Below are positions 17,192 through 24,423 of a stretch of 45,644 nucleotides of DNA, in pieces. The stretch is from Propionibacterium sp. GTDB taxonomy: Bacteria; Actinomycetota; Actinomycetes; Propionibacteriales; Propionibacteriaceae. The DNA lies in the NCBI GenBank assembly GCA_022837595.1, contig JALHFX010000009.1:1-45644 (forward strand), given 5' to 3'. The notes beneath the pieces are model-generated. The model was not told the DNA's origin. It made no database searches and worked only from the letters and a program-made list of their open reading frames with translations. The position numbers were made by a program, and so were the translations under genes. Position 1 is the stretch's first letter; each line of letters opens with the position of its first letter.

Positions 17192-18745
17192 CTAATTGCG
17201 TCTTTTTACGCCTCGGCGTTCGTGCGTGTATGGCATCAAATTACCGTCGGCAATCTCTTTTTCGTATATCCCGGTCAATCCGTCCTCCGGGTCGTCGTGG
17301 GTGTTGGCGTCGAACTTACGTAAGAACCCCGTAACATGGTCGTACACGGCTTTGTATCTCGTTTCCCAACCGAACGGCATAACGATATGTTGGTTTACCA
17401 TTGCCGACGACGTAATAATACGGCTTTCTTTATTCCCGGATTGGTAAAACGGTTCCGTCATTGCCCGGATTTTCTTTTTTATAACCTTTTCATAACCCGC
17501 CCCGCCGTTGTTGCTCTCAATCCACGCTTTTTGCGTGCCGTTGCGGTTTATCATTGCCGGGACGGTTACGGTTGTTACGTCCGTGTTTTCGTCTGTCATT
17601 TCCATATCGGTAATAAGGGCAAACAATAACGGCTCCATACGCTTTGTTTTCTCGTTATATACCGTATTGTTGGATTTGTACACGTCATACGTTGCGGCAA
17701 ACAATAGGTCGTCCCCGTCGTCGGCAACATCAACGTAACAGCCGGAACGAATATACGTGCCGTAATCGGCTTTTTCAACCCACGTTTTGAAAGGCTGATA
17801 CAATCGACCCTCGGCGGAACCGGGGTTGCCTTGATATAGGCATTGGAATTGTACCGGGTCTAATGCCTTTTGCCCCTCCAATTTCTGTTTACTGTGTCGG
17901 CTTTCCCATAACGCCGCCCCAACGGGTCGGGGGTCTATCTCGGTCGGTTCGTCTGTTTTGATTGCCTCAAAGTTTATGCGAACCCACGCCCCCGGCGGTA
18001 CGTTCTGCAAGTCCGCCCAACACGTAACATCAATAATCGTTTCCCCGCTCTTTTCAATTCGTCCTATCAAATCGTCGTCGTGCCAACGGGTAAATACAAT
18101 CAATTCTTGACTATCATTGTGTAAACGGGTGCGTACAACGGTCGTGTACCATTTCCATGCCGCCGCCCGTACTATCGGGCTGTTACCCTCGGCGTAATCC
18201 TTATACACGTCGTCCAATATCGACACGTCAACCGTTTTTGAGGTCAACGAACCACCACGACCGACGACACGCAACGAACCCTTATGCCCGACCATTTCGA
18301 TAACATCGGAATTGCGCAAATAGGTATTCGCCATTGTTACGACGTTCGACCCGTTCAAATAGGTATTCGGGAATAATTCACGATACCGGGGCGTGTCAAT
18401 GATACGTTGAACGTCCCGGTTGAAATCTCGTGCGATTGTTGCCGCATACGACCCAATGACAATTTTTAAGTCCGGGTTTAACCCCTCCATGAAAGCGGGC
18501 AATTTACGGCTCGACCCCTCGGATTTTCCATGTTGCGGGGGTTGCTGAACAATCATTTTGCGTATTTGCCCGTGTGCGAACATATCCAACAATGTATAAT
18601 AAACGACGTGGAACGGCTCCAATATCATATCCGGTTGCATATACCGGGCAAAGTTGATAAGACGTTTACGGGCGGCGGCTTTGACCAATTCGCCGGGGTT
18701 CTCGCTTATGGCTTGGTACATTGCCAACATTTCGGTATTTGTCAT
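17192..18745 (-). CDS. terL: Terminase large subunit, 517 aa
   Basis: This is the DNA-packaging motor. The ATPase part shows a Walker A-like QPPQHGKS (68-75), a Walker B VSILDD (174-179) and a coupling motif TRWHDDD (219-225). The C-terminal RNase H-like nuclease begins with CYVDVADDGDD (D339 the first metal ligand) and continues with LITDMEM and WIESNNGG. Length and motif spacing are normal for the terminase_6-type family. Its ATG overlaps the stop of the preceding small Cys-rich gene as ATGA, and TerS is two genes upstream. Whether it cuts at cos or pac sites cannot be decided from the sequence. Confidence 0.97.
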   Translation of the reverse strand: MTNTEMLAMYQAISENPGELVKAAARKRLINFARYMQPDMILEPFHVVYYTLLDMFAHGQIRKMIVQQPPQHGKSEGSSRKLPAFMEGLNPDLKIVIGSYAATIARDFNRDVQRIIDTPRYRELFPNTYLNGSNVVTMANTYLRNSDVIEMVGHKGSLRVVGRGGSLTSKTVDVSILDDVYKDYAEGNSPIVRAAAWKWYTTVVRTRLHNDSQELIVFTRWHDDDLIGRIEKSGETIIDVTCWADLQNVPPGAWVRINFEAIKTDEPTEIDPRPVGAALWESRHSKQKLEGQKALDPVQFQCLYQGNPGSAEGRLYQPFKTWVEKADYGTYIRSGCYVDVADDGDDLLFAATYDVYKSNNTVYNEKTKRMEPLLFALITDMEMTDENTDVTTVTVPAMINRNGTQKAWIESNNGGAGYEKVIKKKIRAMTEPFYQSGNKESRIITSSAMVNQHIVMPFGWETRYKAVYDHVTGFLRKFDANTHDDPEDGLTGIYEKEIADGNLMPYTHERRGVKRRN

Positions 18746-18969
18746 TGTTCGCCCTCCTTTCCCTTTGGTTCAAACTTTGCGCACGCTTGACGCCCCCGGA
18801 TAATGTGCCATTGCTCAAACGGACACGTTAGGCAAATCGGTTTCCCCTGCCAATCCTTATTGCTGTGGGTATCAACCCAACGGGCGTGCGTACATTCGTC
18901 GCAAACGTGTTTGGTATATTCCGGCTTTGTTTGCCCCGGACGTGTCGGGGCGGTTGTTCTCTTTGCCAT
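18742..18969 (-). CDS. Small Cys-rich protein between TerS and TerL, 75 aa
   Basis: The gene is translationally coupled at both ends (TAATG with TerS, ATGA with TerL). It carries a Cys module (HVCDECTHARW, then KPICLTCPF and QACAKFEPK), giving five cysteines with zinc-ribbon-like spacing. Related Cys modules occur in the proteins at 20008-20256 and 20687-21397. An insertion between the terminase subunits that keeps tight coupling suggests a packaging accessory factor, but the function is unknown. Confidence 0.7.
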   Translation of the reverse strand: MAKRTTAPTRPGQTKPEYTKHVCDECTHARWVDTHSNKDWQGKPICLTCPFEQWHIIRGRQACAKFEPKGKEGEQ

Positions 18970-19652
18970 TATTGCGCCCCTCCCTTTTCCGCCATAACCT
19001 TTGCAAACTCGGCGGACTGCAATTTGTCGGCGACGGCAAACAACAGGTCGTCGGGTATTGCCTTAACGTCGTATTTGGGTTTATCGTTGTCCGTTGACGC
19101 ATTAACGCCCGGTATCTCAATTTTAACCGGGGCGTCGAACCCTAACATTTTCGCCCGGCGTTGCTGAATGTTCAACAGTAAATCCAAAAACCGGGGGTTC
19201 CCGGCGGACGTTTCAACCGTGGTTTCATCGTACCCGTAATATTCCGGGTCGCCCTCGGTCGCATCCGTTTTAATCGGACGCCCCCGGTTGGTTTTCTCTT
19301 TGGTGCGTTGCTTTCCGGTTTTGGATACCTCCCACGCCTCCCACGCTTGTTGCTCCATTGCGTCCAACTTGCGCAATTCCTGTGTTACATAATCGTCGAT
19401 ATTATCCAACCGTTCCCGTTTCCATTCGATAAGCGTTTGTTGCAAATCGTAATAAACCATTGCCAACGAAATTGTATAACCCGCCCCACGTTTAAGCAAA
19501 TCGGCGTTTAACTCGGCGACAATTTCCCGGTATGTATAACCACGCAAGAAAAGATTGGAACAAAATGCAATATCGTAATCCCGTTGTTCCTCGGTTCTTT
19601 TGTTGTATCCGGCGGGTTTCCGGTTCTTATTACCCGTGTTCAATTTTTCCAT
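18969..19652 (-). CDS. terS: Terminase small subunit, 227 aa
   Basis: It lies just upstream of TerL (one small gene between). The N-terminal part is basic, with a helix-turn-helix-like stretch FLRGYTYREIVAELNADLLK (33-52) that would bind the packaging site. Residues 60-110 form long helices for ring assembly. The rest is acidic or mixed, with a helical C-terminus that would contact TerL. Length is at the high end for TerS. The leader of this gene holds directly repeated motifs (19715-19800) that could be its recognition site. Confidence 0.8.
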   Translation of the reverse strand: MEKLNTGNKNRKPAGYNKRTEEQRDYDIAFCSNLFLRGYTYREIVAELNADLLKRGAGYTISLAMVYYDLQQTLIEWKRERLDNIDDYVTQELRKLDAMEQQAWEAWEVSKTGKQRTKEKTNRGRPIKTDATEGDPEYYGYDETTVETSAGNPRFLDLLLNIQQRRAKMLGFDAPVKIEIPGVNASTDNDKPKYDVKAIPDDLLFAVADKLQSAEFAKVMAEKGGAQ

Positions 19653-19714
19653 TGTTCAACCTCTTTTAATGTTCAAACGGGGTAAAAATTAACCCTTTAC
19701 GCCTTTTATCATTC

Positions 19715-19800
19715 CGTCCCTTTGGTTCTTTCGTCCCTTTGTCCGCTTCCCCTCGGTTCGTTCTTGCTTCCGGCTCTCTGTGTTATCTTATCCCGTCCCT
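19715..19800. repeat. Repeated CGTCCCTTTG motifs in the TerS leader (candidate packaging site)
   Basis: The 10-mer CGTCCCTTTG occurs at 19715-19724 and 19732-19741, 17 bp apart, and CGTCCCT again at 19794-19800. The whole stretch from about 19690 to 19802 is strongly pyrimidine-rich on plus (purine-rich on minus) and non-coding. Short direct repeats next to terS are typical of terminase-binding sites, so a pac/cosB role is proposed. This is inference. Confidence 0.4.
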
Positions 19801-19914
19801 CCTTAAAACGTGTTTACCCTTTACAAGTTATTTGCGGGGAATTTCCATTTTAAGAGGCTTTTGTTACTTAACCAATACTTTGTATATCTCGGCGGCTATC
19901 TCTTAACCACGGGG

Positions 19915-19945
19915 CAAATTTACGGCTTTTCCGTGGGTTATCCAA
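19915..19945 (-). promoter_or_regulatory. Candidate late promoter before TerS
   Basis: On the minus strand TTGG (19942-19945), a 19-base spacer and TAAATTTG (19915-19922) match the Bacteroides -33/-7 consensus. It lies directly behind the early terminator (19975-20000) and about 260 bases before terS, in the 355-base gap 19653-20007. The spacer is one base longer than in the five early promoters, and the A-rich upstream element of those is missing. It may therefore belong to a different temporal class. Confidence 0.55.
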
Positions 19946-19974
19946 TTGGTTGTCCTCTCATGTATATAAACAGC

Positions 19975-20000
19975 AAAACCCCGGCGTTGTTTTCCGGGGC
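19975..20000 (-). terminator. Rho-independent terminator of the early/middle region
   Basis: On the minus strand CCCCGG (19994-19999), a 9-base loop and CCGGGG (19979-19984), extendable by a G-T and an A-T pair, are followed by TTTT. It lies 8 bases after the stop of the last early gene. It separates the early operon from the late promoter. Confidence 0.75.
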
Positions 20001-20007
20001 TATTGCT

Positions 20008-20256
20008 CTATTGTCCTATTCCGTTTTCGTACTTTCCGTTTGAGCAACGAAAATGCGATTGCGTACCACGGGGGTTTATGTATTCCGTTCCCCCTTTCAT
20101 AATCTTACCGACCAAACAAACCGGGGCGGGTTTTCCATTTACCGGAAATTCCGGGTTGAAATGGCGACACGTTCCGCATATCCTTTCGGGACGTTTACCC
20201 GGTGCGCATCCGGTCGGCGTATCCGGGATTTTGTCGGAACAACTGTTTTTACTCAT
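20008..20256 (-). CDS. Small Cys-rich protein, last early gene, 82 aa
   Basis: The ATG overlaps the stop of the previous gene by 8 bases. The sequence holds a Cys module ICGTCRHFNPEF, then APVCLVGK and HFRCSNGK, the same layout (C-x2-C, C, C) as in the proteins at 18742-18969 and 20687-21397. It probably binds zinc or another metal. The N-terminal part has two more cysteines (NSCSDKIPDTPTGC). No named family is recognised. It is followed directly by a terminator. Confidence 0.6.
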   Translation of the reverse strand: MSKNSCSDKIPDTPTGCAPGKRPERICGTCRHFNPEFPVNGKPAPVCLVGKIMKGGTEYINPRGTQSHFRCSNGKYENGIGQ

Positions 20257-20680
20257 TGCGTCGCCCTCCCTTGCGTTTGTTCTTTCCCCGGCGTTTATCC
20301 CGTGGTTTGCGCCGTGGCATTTCGACCCGGTGTATTTCTACTTTGGAACCGGGGAACATTTCGCCGAAAAATTCCGCCATTGCTTGAACCTCTTTTGGAA
20401 CGGCGAACGCCTCCGGTTTCTTGTATTCCTTTTTGCCGGGTTTCGGGCGGGCGGCTTCTTTTGCCTCCAATGCTCGGCGCATTTGACACACCGGACAATC
20501 GCACGTATCTAATTCGGGATTTTCCCGTATTTCCTGTTTCCTTTTGGTTTCGCCGTATGCGTTCAACGCATCAATCGCCAAATCTGCCAAAAGATAATCC
20601 GCCGTATTAAATTTGGCGTCGATACTGTGGCGGTTAATCAATTCCGCCAATTCCTTTGCAAAACTCTTTTCTTTGTTCAT
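20249..20680 (-). CDS. Basic-tailed protein of unknown function, 143 aa
   Basis: Residues 1-45 are helical (KELAELINRHSIDAKFNTAD), followed by a Cys pair motif TCDCPVCQMRRALE (about 59-72). A 20-residue Arg/Lys-rich C-terminus (RRKPRDKRRGKNKRKGGRR) suggests nucleic-acid binding. No membrane segment. It lies in the chain of small Cys-containing genes that ends the early region. I do not recognise the family. Confidence 0.65.
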   Translation of the reverse strand: MNKEKSFAKELAELINRHSIDAKFNTADYLLADLAIDALNAYGETKRKQEIRENPELDTCDCPVCQMRRALEAKEAARPKPGKKEYKKPEAFAVPKEVQAMAEFFGEMFPGSKVEIHRVEMPRRKPRDKRRGKNKRKGGRRNE

Positions 20681-20686
20681 CGCTCT

Positions 20687-21397
20687 TTAATTTTTAGGTT
20701 TATATTCTTGGCAACGAAATGCGCCGCATGATTGTTCGGATTTGAACGCCTCGCAATATCCGTTCCCGTTTACGTCCTCATTGGTGAAATTGGCACAATC
20801 GCCGCAACCCTTATCGTCGTGCCGGGTTGGTTCGCTTATGCCTTTGGGTTCAAATTCCCGCTTAAAATCCCGTTCCGGTTTGGCATACATTCGCCCGCCG
20901 GGTTCCCGGATAATAAACCAACTTTCCGGCGCATCAATGAAAATACCGTTGCCGTCGGCAAAGGAATAAACCGCCCGTCCGTCCGGGGTTCTTGGTGTTG
21001 TCATTGTTCCGCCTCCGGTAAACCGTAAAAGGTCGTCTAAATTATCCCGGCGAACTTGGATTGCGTCAACCTCTAACAAGGTGCGGCAATACCGGGTTCC
21101 CGCCGTGGCGTCCGGGTCAACTAACCGGGTGCGGATTTGTTCCGGGTATTCCGTCGGGTCGTATTCTACATTGAACACAACGGCACGTTCTAACGTGTGC
21201 GTTACCTGTAAGCGGTTCCCCAATCGTCCGGCGACCGCCTGTTTTAATGCTTCAACGGCGGTTCCGGGTATCTCGGTTATTGCAACCGTAATTTCGTAAC
21301 CGTCGGTTTTTTCTTCGACGTCGGGTTGGCTTTTGGCAATGTCGCCAATCATAACCAACAATTCCGCATCGAACGGGTTTAATTTGCTTTTTTCCAT
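20687..21397 (-). CDS. Unknown protein with C-terminal Cys module, 236 aa
   Basis: The N-terminal ~185 residues have no motif I recognise; they include a PESWFIIREPGGRMY stretch. The C-terminal 45 residues carry a Cys cluster (GCGDCANF, GNGYCEAF, SCGAFRCQEY) like those found as separate mini-proteins at 20008-20256 and 18742-18969, ending in EYKPKN. It probably forms a small zinc-binding domain attached to a larger body. The role is unknown; the position suggests a middle-expressed accessory function. Confidence 0.65.
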   Translation of the reverse strand: MEKSKLNPFDAELLVMIGDIAKSQPDVEEKTDGYEITVAITEIPGTAVEALKQAVAGRLGNRLQVTHTLERAVVFNVEYDPTEYPEQIRTRLVDPDATAGTRYCRTLLEVDAIQVRRDNLDDLLRFTGGGTMTTPRTPDGRAVYSFADGNGIFIDAPESWFIIREPGGRMYAKPERDFKREFEPKGISEPTRHDDKGCGDCANFTNEDVNGNGYCEAFKSEQSCGAFRCQEYKPKN

Positions 21398-21409
21398 GCT
21401 CTCGGATTT

Positions 21410-21682
21410 TTAATAAACGGCTAATACTATAACGATAAGCCCGCCGCCGTTTGTGGCGTACCAATCTTTGAAATCAAATTTACCGCCGTGGCGTTTGTTA
21501 TACCATTCCCGGCAACCCCCGGCGATTATTACCGCTATTAACGTAACCAATCGGGCAAACCAACCGGATACGGGCGTTATTGACAAAATGCGCATCGTTA
21601 CCAATGCAATAACCATTCCCGCCCAAATATGCAATAATTTGTCTTGCGGTATGGAAACAATAAAATCAAATATTCGTTTCAT
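21410..21682 (-). CDS. Small VanZ/holin-like membrane protein, 90 aa
   Basis: The start chosen is MKRIFDFIVSIPQDKLLH at 21682, overlapping the previous stop by 17 bases; a longer frame from 21802 overlaps the previous gene heavily. Two to three hydrophobic helices (LLHIWAGMVIALVTMRIL, ARLVTLIAVIIAGG, GGGLIVIVLAVY) flank a charged loop CREWYNKRHGGKFDFKDW. The order DKLLH...GG..EWYN....D..D resembles VanZ-like/small phage membrane proteins. It could be an auxiliary holin or an envelope-active early protein. Confidence 0.6.
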   Translation of the reverse strand: MKRIFDFIVSIPQDKLLHIWAGMVIALVTMRILSITPVSGWFARLVTLIAVIIAGGCREWYNKRHGGKFDFKDWYATNGGGLIVIVLAVY

Positions 21683-21971
21683 TTTTCCGTTGCTTTTTAA
21701 TATTCCCTTGCGGGTATGCCGACCGCCAAAATATCGTCTTTTTGTCGGTTCTGTTGTACTTATCACAATGTAAGTGCGCCCCGGTGCAAACGTCCCGTCC
21801 AATCTTACAACGGACGCACCGTTGACAAAACAGGGTTCCGGGGCTATCCGCTAAACGTTGGGCGGCTTTCGTCCAAATCTCGGCAATTATAACCATGCCA
21901 TTGTAAACGGCACGTTCTCCGGGCTTGTACTCCTTTTCCGGGTCGAATTGTTCGGGTTGTTTTATTCTCAT
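21666..21971 (-). CDS. Cys-rich small protein, 101 aa
   Basis: The centre contains FCQRCVRCKIGRDVCTGAHLHC, here read as residues F48 onward, with five cysteines and histidines in zinc-finger-like spacing, followed by a basic tail (KKQRKNETNI). The N-terminus has an EYKPGERAVYNGMVIIAE strand pair, as in small SH3-like folds. It is preceded by a perfect GC hairpin (21984-22004). Function unknown. Confidence 0.6.
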   Translation of the reverse strand: MRIKQPEQFDPEKEYKPGERAVYNGMVIIAEIWTKAAQRLADSPGTLFCQRCVRCKIGRDVCTGAHLHCDKYNRTDKKTIFWRSAYPQGNIKKQRKNETNI

Positions 21972-21983
21972 TTTCCTATAAAA

Positions 21984-22004
21984 GCCGGGGGCGAACCCCC
22001 CGGC
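21984..22004 (-). repeat. Intergenic GC hairpin
   Basis: GCCGGGGG-CGAAC-CCCCCGGC forms an 8-bp perfect stem between the lipoprotein gene and the Cys-rich gene. No T-run follows it in the direction of transcription. It belongs to the family of intergenic hairpins found at about twelve places in the early region, likely mRNA processing or stability elements. Confidence 0.6.
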
Positions 22005-22014
22005 GGTTAATAAC

Positions 22015-22338
22015 TCAAATTTCCGTTACACTAACGACGTATTGGGTTTTTGTTGCAATCTCCAAAAACTTATCAACGTCTTTTTCGGGAACCTTTGCCG
22101 TAATCGTCGTTTTGAAATCAAAACTAAATTCGGCATCGGGGAACCTTGCGTTAAATTGGTCGGTGTAATTAATCCCAATTTGCAAACTTTCGGGTATGTC
22201 CTCTAACTCAATTACAAAGGTTCTCAAAACAACCTCAATTGGCGGGTCAACCTTACGTTCGTTGTCGTCGTCTTTACTGCAAGACGTCCCGATTAACAAC
22301 ATTGCCACAAAGGGCAATAAAAACTTAAATACTTTCAT
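22015..22338 (-). CDS. Surface-type lipoprotein (candidate superinfection exclusion), 107 aa
   Basis: A clear lipoprotein signal peptide (MKVFKFLLPFVAMLLIGTSC) ends in the lipobox LIGTSC with Cys20 as the acylation site. The next residues, SKDDDN, match the acidic K-D/E-D/E export signal that sends Bacteroidetes lipoproteins to the outside of the outer membrane. The mature part (about 87 residues) is soluble, mixed alpha/beta. It has its own strong promoter (22405-22436) and leader hairpin (22358-22373). A phage lipoprotein shown on the cell surface would fit receptor masking or superinfection exclusion, as known for small lipoproteins of other phages. That role is inference. Confidence 0.8.
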   Translation of the reverse strand: MKVFKFLLPFVAMLLIGTSCSKDDDNERKVDPPIEVVLRTFVIELEDIPESLQIGINYTDQFNARFPDAEFSFDFKTTITAKVPEKDVDKFLEIATKTQYVVSVTEI

Positions 22339-22357
22339 ATAAAAATGAATTTAGATA

Positions 22358-22373
22358 CCGGGAAAACGCCCGG
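22358..22373 (-). repeat. Leader hairpin of the lipoprotein gene
   Basis: CCGGG-AAAACG-CCCGG lies between promoter and start codon. The 19 bases 22358-22376 are identical to those at 40171-40189 and 31734-31752. A further palindrome-like GGGGAA...TTCCCC is found at 22379-22394. Confidence 0.65.
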
Positions 22374-22404
22374 TCGTTTGGGGAATTGTTCCCCATTATG
22401 AACG

Positions 22405-22436
22405 CAAAGGTATAAATAAACCCTTAACAACCAAAA
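22405..22436 (-). promoter_or_regulatory. Bacteroides-type promoter of the lipoprotein gene
   Basis: On the minus strand TTTTGG (22431-22436), an 18-base spacer and TACCTTTG (22405-22412), with an A-rich stretch upstream. The layout is shared with four other early/middle promoters. Transcription should start near 22398, before the leader hairpin. Confidence 0.7.
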
Positions 22437-22446
22437 GAAAATCTTT

Positions 22447-22659
22447 TTATTTTTTACGTTTTATCCAAATAAAACGAATACCGAACCCAAAACAGAATAT
22501 TTTAACCTCCAAATCAACAAAGCGGTCGTAACCGTTTACGGCATCAACGGACAATCCAAATTGCCAACTTTTATATTTCCAATACTCACGGGCATACAGG
22601 TAAACGCCAACCCGTCCAATGTGTCCGCCTATTTGGGCGGTATGTTTGTCCTTACTCAT
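22447..22659 (-). CDS. Small unknown protein, 70 aa
   Basis: The ATG overlaps the ASCH gene stop by 8 bases, a typical coupled start. The protein has a Gly/aromatic-rich middle and a hydrophobic, basic C-terminus (VKIFCFGFGIRFIWIKRKK) that might associate with a membrane. Its partner in the operon is the ASCH protein. No family recognised. Confidence 0.55.
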   Translation of the reverse strand: MSKDKHTAQIGGHIGRVGVYLYAREYWKYKSWQFGLSVDAVNGYDRFVDLEVKIFCFGFGIRFIWIKRKK

Positions 22660-23161
22660 TTGTTACCTCCTTTAATCCTAACTCGTAAATCTTTCTATCT
22701 ATAACCATTGCCACGGGGTACGGCAATATGCAATCTTTGGTATAAACCAAATTGTAAATCCCTAATTGCCCCTTAACCGGAAATTCGATAACCCGGCGGG
22801 GGTTCCGCATCAACCAACCGTACCCCTTTGTTATTGCTTTGCGTTTCTCCGGGGGTATCCGTGTTTGCTCCCAATCCCACGGGGTAAACTCGGAAACGGG
22901 TTTAATGTCGTATAACTCAACCAACCCTAACGATACCCCGTTTTCATATCCGGGCAAATCCGGGTTCTTTGAGGAACAAATTAACAGGTCGCCCCGATAA
23001 TTCGTGTACTTACTCCGTACCTCTATGGATTTTTCGGCATAAACAAACCCGCCGTCCTCAAACGCCGCCGTAACCAACTGCGTTGCATACGGGTTTTTAA
23101 CTGTCAAAGCCCGCCAACGGTCGTGTTGGTCGGGGTTGTAATCTTTGTTATTAAATTGCAT
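22652..23161 (-). CDS. ASCH domain protein, 169 aa
   Basis: Residues about 15-60 carry the ASCH pattern: WRALTVKNPYATQLV, then KSIEVRSKYTNYRGDLLICS. This is the PUA-like fold whose members bind RNA or modified nucleosides; some hydrolyse N4-acetylcytidine. The rest includes SLGLVELYDI and KGYGWLMRNPRRV, usual for the family's second half. The start chosen is the ATG at 23161, which overlaps the radical SAM stop by 11 bases; a longer frame from 23206 overlaps by 56. Tight coupling with the radical SAM gene suggests the two proteins act together, for instance on a modified base or RNA. That link is inference. Confidence 0.75.
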   Translation of the reverse strand: MQFNNKDYNPDQHDRWRALTVKNPYATQLVTAAFEDGGFVYAEKSIEVRSKYTNYRGDLLICSSKNPDLPGYENGVSLGLVELYDIKPVSEFTPWDWEQTRIPPEKRKAITKGYGWLMRNPRRVIEFPVKGQLGIYNLVYTKDCILPYPVAMVIDRKIYELGLKEVTNE

Positions 23162-23999
23162 TTTCGTTATTGTTTTCGTTAAACAAATCGTAATTCGCCG
23201 GGACACACCATTTAGGCAATATTTCCCGTACCATTTCGGCGGCTTTCAATATGCCGTCTTTCCAATATATCCGGGCGGTTGGGCTTTTCTCCATGAAAAA
23301 CGTATGAACCGACGTAATGAACAAAAAGACGTCCCGTTGCTTGAATTTTTCGCCGCTTAACAACCCAATCTTAAACAGGTCAACAAAGGGGAACGCCAAT
23401 TTGATAATCGCAAATGCTTTGTCGAAATCAACGACGGGTTCAATACTTGCAAAGGTCGGGAACCCGTGGCGTTTAGCCCGTGCCAACACGCTAACCCGTG
23501 CGGCGTTGGGACTTGCGTTTGGCTCCAATTCGTCGCAACCTGTCAACGTGGAACCAATCGCAATGCGGGATAAATCCCAACCCTCGGACGCCTCGGCAAA
23601 ATCAATAAACCCGTTTATTCCCTCGGCGCATTTGCTCAATATCTTAACCGGGACGCCGTGGCGTTGGCATACGCCGACCGCTTGACGTGTCAACCGTTCC
23701 GTTTCCGGCAACAACGGGTCGGTCGTGAACGAAAAGAATAACCCGGTTTTCTGCAATTCCTCCTTATGTTTCAATAACTCGTTTTTGAAAATGTCTATTG
23801 CAAACGGATATTCCCGCAATGTCTTTTTCAACTCCGGGCGATTGCCTCCCAATACTTTTGCGCCACGACCTTTGCGCAAATAACAGTACGTACAACCATT
23901 TGAACAACCGACAAAGAAATTGGCGGCGTTTTCGGCATATTCCCCCGCCTTACCTTTTGGGCTATAAATAACCCGTCCGTTTATCGCTCCCATACTCAT
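23151..23999 (-). CDS. Radical SAM protein, spore-photoproduct-lyase-like, 282 aa
   Basis: The motif GCSNGCTYCYL puts Cys32, Cys36 and Cys39 in the CX3CX2C order that binds the 4Fe-4S cluster of radical SAM enzymes. The following FSFTTDPLLPETE, IAIGSTLTG and FPTFASIEPVVDF strands match the SPL/COG1533 branch (spore photoproduct lyase and Rv2578c-like proteins). Additional cysteines at about 134, 146 and 181 might supply the H-atom-donor Cys that SPL needs. It follows SSB by 5 bases and is coupled to the ASCH gene. Radical SAM genes in phages of this size are uncommon. Repair or modification of DNA or RNA is plausible, but the substrate cannot be told. Confidence 0.85.
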   Translation of the reverse strand: MSMGAINGRVIYSPKGKAGEYAENAANFFVGCSNGCTYCYLRKGRGAKVLGGNRPELKKTLREYPFAIDIFKNELLKHKEELQKTGLFFSFTTDPLLPETERLTRQAVGVCQRHGVPVKILSKCAEGINGFIDFAEASEGWDLSRIAIGSTLTGCDELEPNASPNAARVSVLARAKRHGFPTFASIEPVVDFDKAFAIIKLAFPFVDLFKIGLLSGEKFKQRDVFLFITSVHTFFMEKSPTARIYWKDGILKAAEMVREILPKWCVPANYDLFNENNNENAI

Positions 24000-24004
24000 A
24001 CAGA

Positions 24005-24418
24005 TTAAAACGGTAAATCGTCGGTTTCGCTTGGTGCGGGTGCATCCGGGGCGGGCGGCGGGGCTTGCGTTCCGGCTCCGGTCGCTTTCGGGGTCAACAT
24101 TTCCATATCGGTTGCGACAATATCGGTTATATACCGTTTTACGCCGTTGGCATCGTCGTAACTCCGGGTTCTTAATTCCCCCTCAATATACAATTTGTCG
24201 CCCTTGTGGACGTACTGTTGGGCGACTTTTGCCAACCCGTTTTGCAATACTATATTATGCCATTCGGTACGCTCCGGGATTTGTCGCCCATCTTTCGTTG
24301 TAAACGCCCGTTTAGTTGTCGCCAACGTAAATTGCGCCACGCATCCGCCATTATCGAACGTCTTAAAATCCGGGTCTTTCCCCGTATTTCCCAATAATGT
24401 TACTTTGTTTACACTCAT
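24005..24418 (-). CDS. ssb: Single-stranded DNA-binding protein, 137 aa
   Basis: This is a standard bacterial-type SSB. The N-terminal OB fold (MSVNKVTLLGNTGKDPDFK; EWHNIVLQNGLAKVAQQYV; GDKLYIEGELRTRSY) ends near residue 108, followed by a Pro/Ala-rich linker and the acidic tip TDDLPF that recruits partner proteins. It probably protects phage ssDNA and recruits recombination proteins. It heads the radical SAM/ASCH gene string. Confidence 0.95.
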   Translation of the reverse strand: MSVNKVTLLGNTGKDPDFKTFDNGGCVAQFTLATTKRAFTTKDGRQIPERTEWHNIVLQNGLAKVAQQYVHKGDKLYIEGELRTRSYDDANGVKRYITDIVATDMEMLTPKATGAGTQAPPPAPDAPAPSETDDLPF

Positions 24419-24423
24419 AATCT

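Noticed and set aside
19810..20043. Plus-strand open frame of 77 codons in the gap before terS
   Set aside because: It runs through the early terminator and the late promoter candidate, has no leader signal, and would be the only plus-strand gene.
21410..21682. Second holin
   Set aside because: Membrane helices and size would fit, but it lies in the early region far from the amidase and resembles VanZ-like proteins; kept only as a membrane protein.
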